64,000 nt of DNA from Lycium barbarum. Lineage: Eukaryota; Streptophyta; Magnoliopsida; Solanales; Solanaceae. Under the pieces are notes generated by a model. It was not told the origin of the DNA. It did no database searches and saw only the letters and a list, made by a program, of their open reading frames with translations. A program made the position numbers and the translations under genes. This document shows positions 45,136 to 56,235 of this stretch, piece after piece (the first letter of the stretch is position 1; each line of letters starts with the position of its first letter). Where the stretch lies: the NCBI RefSeq assembly GCF_019175385.1, contig NC_083345.1:115120480-115184479 (forward strand). Direction: 5' to 3'.

Positions 45136-48100
45136 TGTTATATCCCGCATTTTTGCGTATTTGGAAAATTTGGAATAATCTTACTTTGTAGGAAATGAGG
45201 GCTATGTTTTTATTTTATTTAACATATGTGTGATATTTATGAAAAATATTGATGCGGAAATACGGAGGAAGGCCAAGGGAAAAATTGGAATCTCAGAAAT
45301 TAGTTTTGTGAATTACGAAATAGGATTTTTAATAAATTGGGCTCAAAATAAATAAAAGAGAAATTGAGGCCCAAATGAATGGGGTGGCCGGCCATGAGGC
45401 CTTGGCCCAAGTCCATGGAAATTCTTCTATGTGACAAATAATTGAGAGGATTTATTATATAATTATCTCCTTAGAACATTCAAGACACAAAACAAAAGAA
45501 AGAAAGTAAGAGCAAGAGAGAGGGGTTCGGCCCCTTCAAGAAAAGAATGGAAAATTTTTTTAGCCTTCAACTTTGATCTAGAAATCTCTTTCTTTTTGAA
45601 TTCTTATTAAGTTCGAGACGCTCTTCGACGTGGTATAATTAGTTAAGCAAGAAAATCACGTTTGTGGCAAGTGGGAAAATTGAAGAAAAAGGTAAGAATT
45701 CTATTCTTTTATGTTATGGAAGAAGTGTATGTGTTATAATGATTGGAATTAGATGAGAATTATGAAATTGTGGTGTGTGGGTGCATGGTGTGTGTGTGTG
45801 TGGAGTGTGTGCATGGCCGTGATCCATGGTGGTGAAGGGAATGGTGAATTAAATTTTATTTAGCTTGTTAGTTGTGTCGTTGTGGCATTATGATGTGAAT
45901 AAAGGTTTAAATGATTCGAATCGGCATTGAAATTAATTATAAGTCGTTATGGGGAATTATGTGTTTTTAATATAATTTTTGGGTAATTATGGAAGTAGAG
46001 TTCTAAAATGTGAATTATGGTGGTTGTTGATGAATTTGGAAGAAGACAATGCAATTTGGTAGTTTCGTTGTATTTGTAGAAGTTTCGGATGGAATATGGA
46101 GTTGGCAGGATTGTTCGAATCCTTGAATATTGTTCGGAATGCTATTGAATTATGTTTGAATAATTTTGAATTAGTTAATGAATATGGAAAATGTTGATAT
46201 TAGATTGACAATGTGAAGTTGGAATGGAAGTGTTGCATTATGTAGAAAGTAAGAATAATTATGTAAGAATGTGTTTTGTTGTGATTGTTGATGTTGTTGG
46301 TATGGTTGTGGGTGTTGTTGTTGATAATATGGCCGAGTTAACTCTCGGGGATGTTGAATTTATAGGGGAAATGCTGCCGAAATTTCGGTAGACAAATATG
46401 GATTTAAGTTTGAATTCTTAAAAGCTTGAAATTCACATTTGGTAATTGTGACCAATTGTAGATTTTGGAGCAAATGGGATTTGAGTTTGGGCGAGCGTAA
46501 GAAGTGAATAAGGTATGTAAAGCTACCCCTTTCCTTCTCTTGGCATGTCCTAGGTGTACTAGGTTTGGATTTGAGCCTCGGGGATTATTCTGTTCATAGA
46601 AATCCGAGTTTACTTTTGGTACTATTTCATTCAGCAAAATTGAATTAGAGCCTTTTACTTTGTTGGAAAGAAATGTTCAAACATCTTTAATTATCATAAA
46701 CGTAACCGAATCCCCTTGAAACTTTCATGGGTGACTCCATAGAGTCTAATGTTTGTAAATTACGTATGCCACCTCGACTTGACCCGAGGTGGGCCCGCTA
46801 GCCCCGAGACCTCCTTCGTTTGTCCTATTCGACTTATTTTTGTATGATGTCAAAAAGGAACTTTTGCATATGATTCTAGCTACCAAAGAAAGACGTTTTA
46901 GTGGCTCCATTATATTCTAATATATACTCTGAGTTACAAATCCGATTTCAGAAATACTCTTGTGAGACAGACCCCATATTGTTCAGTTATTCAAACTAGT
47001 TCACTTAACTTGTTGTCATATGACCATACCAAGACTTCACAAATGTTTTTATATGTAAATTGCATTAGTTTCTCACTACTCCGCTCGTGCATGTTATCAT
47101 GATATCGTTCGCCGGATCCCGGACCGGTTTTGTGATCGTGCGTATTATGACATATTCGGCAGTTGATGTGTTACGGTTCCCGAGACCTCGCCATAGGGCC
47201 GGGTACCGTTTATGGAGTTATGCTGTGATATGGCTTATGATATGTTTTGATGATATGATATGTTGTGATGATATGTTGTGTTCGGGTTTTGTACGGAGAT
47301 TTGAAACCTTCTGGAGTATGCTGTGTTGTGGCACCAGCGTCGGAGTGGTGACCACGTTCCTGAGCCTTATGCATGATTTTCTGTTTGCATTAGGTACATA
47401 TGTCTTCAGTACATGTTTTGATATATTGATCCGGTATTCTCTCTTTGTACCCTTCACTTCAGTTATGGTTTGGATTTCTGTACTTTATGCTTTACATACT
47501 CAGTACATCTTTCGTACTGACCCCCTTTCTTCGGGGGCTGCGTTTCATGCCCGCAGGTACAGAGGTTCGTGATCCGCCAGTGTAGGCCACACATTCTGCT
47601 AGTACAGAGTGCTCATTTTGATCCGAAGCCCATATGTTGGTACATATCTTCTGTGATGTATATGCTTCTGTATATTTGACTATTTGGGGTACGGCGGGGC
47701 CCTGTCCCGTCATATGATTCCGTTATGATTTGTAGAGGCCTGTAGTCATATATGTGGGTCATGGGTCATGTGTGTGTTCGTTTGTTCATGATCTGCGTCT
47801 TAATGCGGTCCCGTTTGCTATTATGGCCAAAACGGCCTAATTGTCTGTACACGTATATGTATCTAGCGATGTATATTCCGCCAATCTATCAGATTTGAAT
47901 GCGGCCTAAATGGCCTGCATGTTTGTATATGTGCATATATTCGGCGATGTGTATTCCGCCACCTCTGTTGGTTCTGATATGATATTTTGTACGCGCGACC
48001 GCTTAAGATAATAATTATTTTCAGTCTGTTTAAGATGATGAATATTAAATTTTGGTTAAGCTATAATATGACGATTTGGTATGTAAGTCTGTCTGGGGTG

Positions 48101-48145
48101 TCCAAATAGGGCACCAGTCGCGGCCCACGGGACTGGGTCGTGACA
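45136..48145 (+). mobile_element. Solo LTR J (3010 bp, plus strand)
   Basis: Starts TGTTATATCCCGC, ends CTGGGTCGTGACA, duplication attgg at 45131-45135 and 48146-48150. Same family as the element F LTR (same start, similar length). Carries GCGGCCTAAATGGCCTGCAT-type repeats (47800-47960) and the hairpin module. Confidence 0.9.
47501..47556 (+). other. LTR hairpin module, LTR J
   Basis: CAGTAC-N7-GTACTG, CCCCC-N-GGGGG, CTGCG-N9-CGCAG. The middle stem differs completely from that of D (GTCCC/GGGAC) but still pairs. Confidence 0.7.
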
Positions 48146-48412
48146 ATTGGTCCTTGACTTGACTTGGCGTGCCACATCATTTGACACGTGGCATGGACCT
48201 TGGGCTAATAAAGTGGGCTCATCATGTGAAGTCCGACAAGATAGACTAGCCCAATTGAATTGGTGTTTCAACTAAGTCCATACATGTTGTATTTAAACAA
48301 CAAATCCGATTATGTTAGCCCATAATATTTGTTTGGACCAATACATTTAGAATTTAGAATATTATCCAAATTAATTTGTGGATTTAAGTTCGATTAAATT
48401 TCAGTGTCTACA

Positions 48413-48428
48413 AATGCCCCCTGCTTCA
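48413..48428 (-). other. Polypurine tract of element G
   Basis: Minus strand AGCAGGGGGCATT next to the LTR start TGTAGAC. Confidence 0.7.
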
Positions 48429-49130
48429 AGGCTTGTTGAGGTGCATGACTTGTCGAACCTTTAAAGACGAGGCTTGAAGTATTCACGAAGCGATTATTTT
48501 TTTTGTATTGTGTCCACGAGTCGACCTGATGATGTGTCTAATAATTGACGATAATTTCGATGAATCCTCTAGCTTCTTCGCGTCGCAAGCAGACTTTACC
48601 ACCGCCATATGTAAGCCTAACCTTACTAGGAGAGAACAGTAACTTTCCATACATCAGCATCTTCCATATACAAATACTTTCCATATTAGGAGAAATCAGC
48701 GGCTTTCCCCCACAATAGTATTTTCTGTATGCAAATATATTCCATATCAGGAGAAATCAGTGGCTTTCCATACATAATTTTCCATATACAAAACCTTTCC
48801 ATACGTACAGAAAATATATAGCAATAAAGAAACATCCTTTTCCTTTTCCTTAGTCGTTATTTGCTGCACCCTAGGAAATATACAACCCTTGAACTTGATA
48901 TGCATTAAACTAGGTAAGGATACTACTAGTATTGCACGAGTTAACCTCATATTTCATGTTGCAAAGTAATCACTTTCCATATATAAGCTTAACCGCCACA
49001 TATATCCCAAAGTTTCCGTAATTTGCATGGTATTCCTTTCCATCTTTTAGGAGAGACTTTCCATAAGCTTAAATTTTCCATATATAAAGCCTAAACTTTC
49101 CATAAGCTTAAGCTTTCCATGATTAGATTC
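48429..49130 (+). promoter_or_regulatory. Upstream region of the PMD gene with TTTCCATA cluster
   Basis: About 700 bp with many copies of TTTCCATA/CTTTCCATAT (mostly 48640-49130) before the plus-strand TATA box at 49186. This could be a promoter region of the antisense gene, or simply a degraded tandem repeat. No coding sequence seen. Confidence 0.4.
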
Positions 49131-49185
49131 CAACTGGAACAAGGATTTCTTTGTGTAGTCCATGTAGGAACCAGATTTTGACATC

Positions 49186-49193
49186 TATAAATA
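49186..49193 (+). promoter_or_regulatory. TATA box of the antisense PMD gene
   Basis: TATAAATA followed by ACACCCCTTCTCTTGG. It is on the plus strand, opposite to element G, 1.3 kb before the PMD start codon and upstream of two likely 5' UTR introns. Confidence 0.6.
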
Positions 49194-49238
49194 CACCCCT
49201 TCTCTTGGTGTTTGAGCGTCAATTCGAAGTATCGTCGA

Positions 49239-50301
49239 GCTGGTTCGACCCATCTCTATCAGGTAATTTCCTTCTTCCATATGTATTTTCGTCACTTTCT
49301 TCACAGCTCTGCATGTCTGTGGTAGATAATTCATATCTCAATGTAGGAACATCGAAATCATGATCCGCTTGATGTTTCGGAAACTAGACTCGTAGAGCAA
49401 CGTCATGCGTGGAAACCATGACCAAATTGCTTATATATTTACTCAGATATTGATCGAGAATCAGACCTTCAGTTCTGGTTCACTGGTTCATTAGTTTTGT
49501 GCGTCCTGACGAAAAATCTAATATCTTGACTTAGGAACATCGCAATCACGAACGGTTTGCGGCGTAGGAAAGAAGACTCATAGAGATATGTCATATACGA
49601 AAACCACAATCAAATTGCTTCTATATTGGCTCAGGTATATATTATTTTTATTCAGCCACAGAATCTGATTTTGCTTTCTTGGCTTTGGACATGCTCTACA
49701 AAACTTACCTGTCCCTTTTTTTTTATTTCTTTTGCAGGTCTTTGGGCGCATCTGCATTATCATGGTGGTTTGACGTCAATTTGCAGAACCATATAGTTGG
49801 TTTGAACGCATCTCTTTCAGGTAATTCTCTTCTTCAATATGAATTTTCGTCACTTTATTCACAGCTTTGCATGTCTGTGGTAGAAAATCCATATCTCGAT
49901 GTAGGAACGTCGAAATCATGATCCTCTTGATGTTTCGGAAACTAGACTCGTAGAGATACGTAATACGCGGAAACCATGACCAAATTACTTATATATTTAC
50001 TCAGATATTGATAGAGAATCAGACCTTCAGTTCTGGTTCACTGGTTCATTAGTTTTGTGCGTCCTGACGAAAAATCTTATATCTTGACTTAGGAACATCC
50101 CAATCACGAACGGTTTGTGGCGTCGGAAAGAAGAATCATAGAGCTACGTCATATACGAAAATCACAATCAAATTACTTCTATATTGGCTCAAGTATAATG
50201 TTTTAATCAGCCACAGAATCTGATTTTGCTTTCTTGGCTTTGGACATGCTCTACGAAACTTACCTGTCCCTTTTTTTTTATTTCTTTTGCAGGTCTTTGG
50301 G
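49239..50301 (+). repeat. Two direct copies of a 505-bp segment in the PMD 5' region
   Basis: 49239-49749 and 49799-50301 are similar throughout. Each contains a GT donor (49263; 49821) and a poly-T plus TTTGCAG acceptor (49736; 50291), so each can act as a 5' UTR intron, leaving an exon at 49738-49820. Each copy also contains two units resembling the 190-bp repeats found 3' of the gene. Confidence 0.65.
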
Positions 50302-50517
50302 CTCATCTGTACGGATTTGAATTTAAACAATGATGATACACTTTCTAACTTTTTCGCGATACGCTGCGTCCTCATCTAGAGATAGTGAGCGACAAACGAA
50401 ATCCGAACGCCAAAGTCCTTGACGGTTCAACCTCCAGTGATCGGTGCCTTCTCACTTGACGGAGAGCTTTCTACGCTTCATCTTGCTGAATGGTCTAAAA
50501 AGGATACCAAAGACGTC

Positions 50518-52263
50518 ATGAGCAACTTCTCGGGCAAGGCCACTATTATGGACGTCCCTCTGTTGAAGTCCGCAATTCATCGAGAAGTCGCGCCCACCGA
50601 ATCTTCTCATCCCAATGGATGTTTCAACAACTGGAGTGTCCCACCTTCTAGTTTCAGCAAAGTTTGCTACACACCCGGCTACTGGGAGTGGGTGGAAGAT
50701 GTGCTTCCTCGCTATAAGGAAGTCTTGGAGCGTGTCAAACGTTACGATGCCATCTACGCTTCTTTGCTTACATATGATTACGATGACAACATACTGCATG
50801 CTTTTTGTGAGCTTTGGCGTCCGTCTACCAATATGCTTTCCACTTTCGTCGGGGAGATGTCTATCTCGCTTTGGGACTTACGAACAATTGTAGGACTTCC
50901 TATTCATGGATCTTTTTATGATGAAGTTGTTCCTTCGGCGAAAGAATTGACGCAAATGGACAATCAGGGGAAACCATGGCTCCCCAAGAGCTGTCTATAC
51001 TTGCTTTCAGCCTTTTACAAACTTGCCGAAGGTGGCCGTCATGAGGTTTCCATCCATGATTGGGTGAAATTTTGGTTTAGAGGACCAAGCAGGTACGCGG
51101 AGCCTCCGCAAAAGGCGTCAAAGGGTCGTGCAACGAAGCCAAGATTGAATCACAATCCTTCCGGGCATATTGACATGAATTACATACCACGAACCGATGA
51201 GGAGCATGCCCCCTTTGTCGAGCTAGGAGTGGAAGATTCACTTAGAGATGAGACGAATTTTTCGGCTTTCCTAACATGTTGGCTCTGTAAGTTTGTTCTC
51301 CCCCATAAGAAAATTGATTATGTGCGTGCTAGCGTTCTTAAAGTGGCGAGCTTGATGGCTCATGGAGAGAAATTCTCTCTGGCAGTCCCAGTCCTTGCGA
51401 GCATATATCGTGGCTTGAGAGAGATCTCTACTTCTCCAGACTTGAAGCAGGGGAATATAATTTTCCCCATACACTATGTATATGGCTGGCTAGGAGAATA
51501 TTTTAAGACCCATCATTGTGCCAATCACTCACATCGGAGTATACCTTTATGCAAGATTTCTGGCGAGAAGATGGTCAAATACTTCAATTTGTCTGACGCC
51601 CGCCACCTCCATTATTTGGCATTGCTACAAGGTAGGGAATTGTACTTCACTGATACTGGCGATATCTCAGATTCATGGAACGATACTATCATAAGCCTTC
51701 GCTCGAGTTATGTTACACTTAGGCATGGTGTGGATCTCATTGTGGAGTCCTATAGTCCTTATAGGTTTAGCAAACAATTTGGTTTTTGTCAAGACATCCC
51801 TGGAGACCTCATGGAGCGACCATACGATGGCACATTGCTAACACTAGCACAACTTTGGAATTCTTCAATTCGCCTTGGAACCTCTTCAAAAGTCATAATT
51901 CCGGTGCGCCCATCAGAAGGTTGTTCGCCTTTAATGACTCGTGAGTACATGGAATGGTGGCTAGCCAATCGGACAAATCCATCAGAAATGAGTCCTCAAA
52001 TTATTTCACAAAAATCAAAGCAAGATCATACACCTATGTTGTCCAAAAGAGGTCCGGCTCGAATGAAAGAAAAATTGCATCCTTCTTCCAAGTCCGAGGT
52101 GCAACTTAATGATACTCCGCAAGCTCATGAAACTTCTTCTAAATCCAAAACCTTGAAGGATGTTGAAATTCCTATGGATAAAGGAGTTAAACGCGTCCGA
52201 CTAGTCTCCAAGACAAGTGCTACAGCTCCTAAGGTGACCAACAATACTTCCAAAAGAAGGTAG
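50518..52263 (+). CDS. Plant mobile domain (PMD) protein, antisense within element G
   Basis: 582 codons from the first ATG; the frame is open from 50389, so a start in an upstream exon is possible. Residues about 50-470 match the plant-mobile-domain/aminotransferase-like family of transposon-derived plant proteins: an N-terminal helix region, then FCELWRPSTNMLSTFVGEMS and ISLWDLRTIVGLPIHGSF, which are the family signature, then the segment FLTCWLCKFVLPH. The last 100 residues are Ser/Lys-rich and likely disordered or nuclear-targeting. The role is unknown: some host PMD genes act in transposon silencing or development, and antisense PMD-like ORFs have been reported in Tat-lineage retrotransposons (from memory). 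The stop at 52261 is probably secondary, because the same frame continues for 99 codons to a good splice donor (see next entry). Confidence 0.75.
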   Translation: MSNFSGKATIMDVPLLKSAIHREVAPTESSHPNGCFNNWSVPPSSFSKVCYTPGYWEWVEDVLPRYKEVLERVKRYDAIYASLLTYDYDDNILHAFCELWRPSTNMLSTFVGEMSISLWDLRTIVGLPIHGSFYDEVVPSAKELTQMDNQGKPWLPKSCLYLLSAFYKLAEGGRHEVSIHDWVKFWFRGPSRYAEPPQKASKGRATKPRLNHNPSGHIDMNYIPRTDEEHAPFVELGVEDSLRDETNFSAFLTCWLCKFVLPHKKIDYVRASVLKVASLMAHGEKFSLAVPVLASIYRGLREISTSPDLKQGNIIFPIHYVYGWLGEYFKTHHCANHSHRSIPLCKISGEKMVKYFNLSDARHLHYLALLQGRELYFTDTGDISDSWNDTIISLRSSYVTLRHGVDLIVESYSPYRFSKQFGFCQDIPGDLMERPYDGTLLTLAQLWNSSIRLGTSSKVIIPVRPSEGCSPLMTREYMEWWLANRTNPSEMSPQIISQKSKQDHTPMLSKRGPARMKEKLHPSSKSEVQLNDTPQAHETSSKSKTLKDVEIPMDKGVKRVRLVSKTSATAPKVTNNTSKRR

Positions 52264-53296
52264 CCTTCGAGTTCATTGGACAAGGGCGCCAAAGAAACAT
52301 CAAGTCTCGCATCACCTTGCAACAAAAAATCTCGCCCTTCCTCTCTTCCTATCGATATTGGAAATACCATCGCATCCTCTAGTTCGACGGAGAGTAATAC
52401 AAGTGGAGATCGACATTGGAGTCGTTTAGAAAGGAAATCGAAGGAGTCCGACGATCACCATAATGAATTCGCTGATTTGGACACTATTAGCATTGGATCT
52501 GATATCCATCTGGATGGGGATCCAAACTTGATCATGGGCTTGGAAGAAGTAGCAGAACAAGTAATATTTCTTCTCTCCATATTTTTTGCATTTACACTTT
52601 TTTTTTTAAATCTGATTTTTTTTTGTTTTGTAGTTGGGTTTCCAGAAACTAGACCCGATGAACGCGGATGAAGTTGTCGTTGATCAGATTACACATCTGA
52701 AGTCCTTCAGACCTTCCTCACAGCCATTGCAACATAGCGCGTCGAGCTTTGATCCACAAGGGACTATTTTCCGCTTCAAATCAACCTTCGTCTCTGAGAT
52801 ATGGGGTGCATTGTGCGGATGGATTACACAATTTTCTTTAGGTTCCTTAGACAGCTTTATGGCGTTAGAGGCAAGTATTGCTTCGACTCTTGAGGAAATT
52901 AGGAAAATCAATATTATCGATGTTTCTGCTTTAGAGGGTCTTGTCGAGAACTTCTTCAAGGCGTATGCAGAGTATGACTCTTTGAAATCGTCGAAGATGA
53001 CTAAAGAATTACACCAAGAATCACTTTCAGATGCACAACGACGCCTCGACGATGCTAAACAAGAACATGGAAAGCTAGATGGGTCCATGAAGGAGCTTCA
53101 AGCAAATCTTGCGAATGTGGAGAAAGACTTAGCAGCCTTGAACTCTAGGAAGGAGAAGATTATCGCATTCCTTGACAAACACCAAGAGGAGTTGTCCAAA
53201 AATCAAGAGAAAATCACCAACACAGAGGGCGAGATTCATACTATTGAAGCTAATCATGTGTTGTCTGATGAAGAAGCAGAGACTATCCAAGCTTGA
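52264..53296 (+). pseudogene. C-terminal continuation of the PMD gene (coiled coil)
   Basis: In frame after the TAG at 52261-52263: Ser/Asp-rich residues to GLEEVAEQ, an intron at 52561-52633 (GTAATA donor, poly-T tract, TTTGTAG acceptor), then a phase-0 join to LGFQKLDPMNADE. The last about 130 residues are heptad-rich (ELHQESLSDAQRRLDDAKQE, LANVEKDLAALNSRKEKI), a coiled coil ending at the TGA at 53294. This suggests that the ancestral protein was about 900 residues with a C-terminal dimerisation helix. The single TAG either truncates it or is read through. Confidence 0.65.
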
Positions 53297-53539
53297 AGAG
53301 GCGGTTGAGAAGAGTCGTCAACAAATCCTATGCTTCAAGCCTTTTCTGTGACTTAGATTCTTGCTTAGGATTTTTACTTTCTAATTGCTTATTATGATGT
53401 AGTGACATTTCCTTCTTGAAGCAATAAAAGTAATCGCCTTTATTTCAACATGAATCATTTCGTCTTGTGATTTAGAGCAATTTTCGCTCCCCCTTTTTTT
53501 TAAAGATAACTGAAGAATCTTTGTTTTTTCTCTCTCGAA
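53297..53539 (+). other. 3' flank of the PMD gene
   Basis: AT-rich; likely 3' UTR with AATAAAAG at about 53423 as a possible poly(A) signal. Confidence 0.4.
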
Positions 53540-54370
53540 ATTTAGCTCGAATTCTGCCTTGCTCAACCCTTCAGATTTGTGCTTTGGTAGTAGAAAATTC
53601 ATAACTCGGAGTACGAGCGTGTTGGAATCACAAGATTTCAATTTCTATGGAAAGAGGACTCATTGATCTACAATATATATAAAAATCACGGCCAAATTCC
53701 TTCTAGATTTGTACAGATAATTCTCCAAAGTTAGCTTAGATTCTGCCTTGTTCGACTTTTCAGCTTCGCGCTTCGGTGGGAGAAAATTCATAACTCGGAG
53801 TACGAGTGTTCACAAGATTCCAATTTCTATGGAAAGAGACTCATTGATATACAATATATATAAAAATCACGACCAAAGTCCTTTTAGATTTGTAAAGATA
53901 ATTCTCCAAATTTCAACTCCGATGCTGCCTTGTTCTATTTTTCAGCTTTGTGCTTCGGTGGGAGAAAATTCATAACTCGGGGTATGAGTGCCGAAATGAC
54001 GAGATTCCAATTTATATGGAAAGAGGACTCATTGATCTAAAATATATATAAAAAATCACGGCCAAATTCCTTTTATATTTGTACAGATAATTCTCCAAAT
54101 TTCAACTCTGATGCTGCCTTGTTCTATTTATGTTTTTCAGCTTTGCACTTCGGTGGGAGAAAATTCATAACTTGGGGTACGAGTGCCGAAATGACGAGAT
54201 TCCAATTTTGTTGGAAAGACGACTCATTGAAATACAATATCTATAAAATATGACGGCCAAATGCTTTCTACATCTGTACAGATAATTCTCCAAGTTCAGC
54301 TTAGAATCTATCTTGTTCGACTCTTCAGCTTTGCGCATTTGTGGTAAAAGAAATCTCAACTCGTCATAGG
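53540..54370 (+). repeat. Tandem repeats of about 190 bp downstream of the PMD gene
   Basis: Four to five units. The phrase ATTCATAACTCGG or its variant recurs at 53600, 53789, 53971 and 54166 (spacing 189, 182 and 195). Each unit runs from CAGCTTTGCGCTTCGG through GGAAAGAGGACTCATTGA to GTACAGATAATTCTCC. Confidence 0.8.
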
Positions 54371-54583
54371 AGCGACATTCTAGCTTTGGCGAGCGACTAC
54401 TTGAAACATCCATCATAATTTTTAGTCGCATCATTCTTTGAAGAAGTAATGCTTACTGGATAGAAGCGTTTAAAACAAACTGCAATCATCTTCGGCTTCA
54501 ATTGCTGTGAATTGTCTTCTTCTTTCCAGTCATGTTTGTCTCCTCGCTGAAAGAGATCAAGCGTCGATCCCATATCACCGTGC

Positions 54584-54694
<111 letters not shown>

Positions 54695-54729
54695 CTCATG
54701 CGACTGAACTTAGAATGAAACTCTAAGCG

Positions 54730-54873
54730 CCTACGTACCTCGGTGAAGAGGATCAAGTCATTTCGTAGTTCCGAACAAGGAAGAAGGATTTTTTTATGCG
54801 ACTAAACTTAGAATGAAACTCTAAGCGCCTACGTACCTCGGTGAAGAGGATCAAGTCATATCGTAGTTCCGAA
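54730..54873 (-). repeat. Two structured Tat repeats in element G
   Basis: Minus-strand copies at 54730-54776 and 54828-54873: GAACTACG, TGACTTGATCC, inner stem CCTC/GAGG, TACGTAGGCGC. Same motif as the five copies in element H (4981-5440), in sense orientation and shortly downstream of the coding region in both elements. Confidence 0.7.
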
Positions 54874-54973
54874 AAAAAATGTTTTTTTTTTGTCCTAACT
54901 TTTTCCTAGGCCGCCTCTTTCGAGGTTTTCAACCTAGCGGACTTTTTTTTGGGCCGCACACAGTTTAAACTCA

Positions 54974-56226
54974 TGCGGGCCAGGAGTATCATCTTACTTC
55001 AAGGATAGTACATCTTCAAGAATTTCCCATTGATAGGACCGATCCGCAAGCCATCTGCATCTATAAGCTTGTAAGCGCCACTTGTATAGGCTTTTGGACA
55101 ACATATGGCCCATCCCACTTTGAAGTGAACTTGCTTCCAAATTTATGAGATATGATAATAGGTCTTTATACCGCCAGGACTTGATCACCAACTTGGAAGG
55201 ACCTCAGGCGAACCTTTTTATTGAAAGCACGGGAAAGAAGAGCTTGATAACATTCAAGGCTTTGCTGAGCTTCCAGCCTTTTCTCATCAAGGGCCTCTAA
55301 CTCTTCAAGGCATAGATGAGCATTTTCTTCTTCAGTGAGCCCTTCTTGGATAGCGAGCCGCAATGAAGGTATTTGGCGTTCAAGTGGAAGGACCGCTTAA
55401 GCTCCGTAAGCAAGAGAATAAGGAGTTGCTTGAGTCGGTGTGCGATGAGTCGTTCGGTATGCCCAAAGAGCTTCTTCCATTCTATCATGCCAATCTCTTT
55501 TAGACTTGGAGACGACCTTCTTTAACAAGTTTCACAAGGTCTTGTTAAATGCTTCAGCTAGTCCATTTGCAGCATAATACATAGACGAGTTTCGTTGCTT
55601 GAAGCCAAAAAGCTCGCAAATCTTAGTCATCAATTTGTTGGAGAACAGCTTGCCATTATCTGTTATGATATAACTAGGAATGCCAAAACGATAGATGATG
55701 TTTACTCGAATGAAGTTTGCCACATTCTCCTTTTTTATTTCTTTGAGGGCGACAGCCTCAGCCCATTTTGAGAAGTAATCCGTTGCAGCTAAGATGTACA
55801 AGTGGCCACTAGAAGATTTCGGTAGCGGTCCAACCACGTCTAGCCCCCAAGCGTCAAATGGCAAAGATGCAACAGTTGGATGTAACACCTCAGGAGGTTG
55901 GTGTATAAAATTTTCATGCAATTGGCATGCTTTGCAACTTCGCGCATAGTCCAAACAATCTTTCACCATTGTTGGCCAATAATACCCCGTCCTTTTTATA
56001 TGAAAGTGTAGTTTTGGCCCAGATTGATGTGATCCACAAACTCCAGAGTGTGCTTCTTGCATAGCTTGATATGCTTCTTCTTCCCCCAGACAACGCAAGA
56101 GAACTCCCTCAAACGATCTACGATACAAAGTATCTTTGTAGTAAAGGAAGCGAGGGGCACGGCGACGAATTTCGGTCTTTCTTTTGGATCTTCTGGAAGA
56201 ATGCTATAACACAAGTAATCGATCAT
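54974..56226 (-). pseudogene. pol: Element G integrase
   Basis: Inserts element cDNA into the genome. Minus strand, N to C: a zinc-binding HHCC region with AHSGVCGSHQSG and CKACQ (near 55920-56080), then the catalytic core with Asp in WGLDVVGPLPKSS, Asp in YIITDNGK and Glu in GLAEAFNKTL (down to about 55532), then a C-terminal part with EARQSL-like helices and SFQVGDQVLAV (about 55166) and a degraded tail to about 54980. Frame changes occur near 56100, 55530, 55330 and 55180, so no single protein is made. Confidence 0.78.
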
Positions 56227-56235
56227 GGTTTGTCT

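Larger units (their letters stand above)
44627..48412 (-). repeat. Element G 3' LTR, split by solo LTR J
   Basis: Minus orientation: starts TGTAGACACTG at 48412, after the purine tract, and probably ends GTCGTTACA at 44627. The left limit is less sure. Without J it is about 770 bp. Confidence 0.65.
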
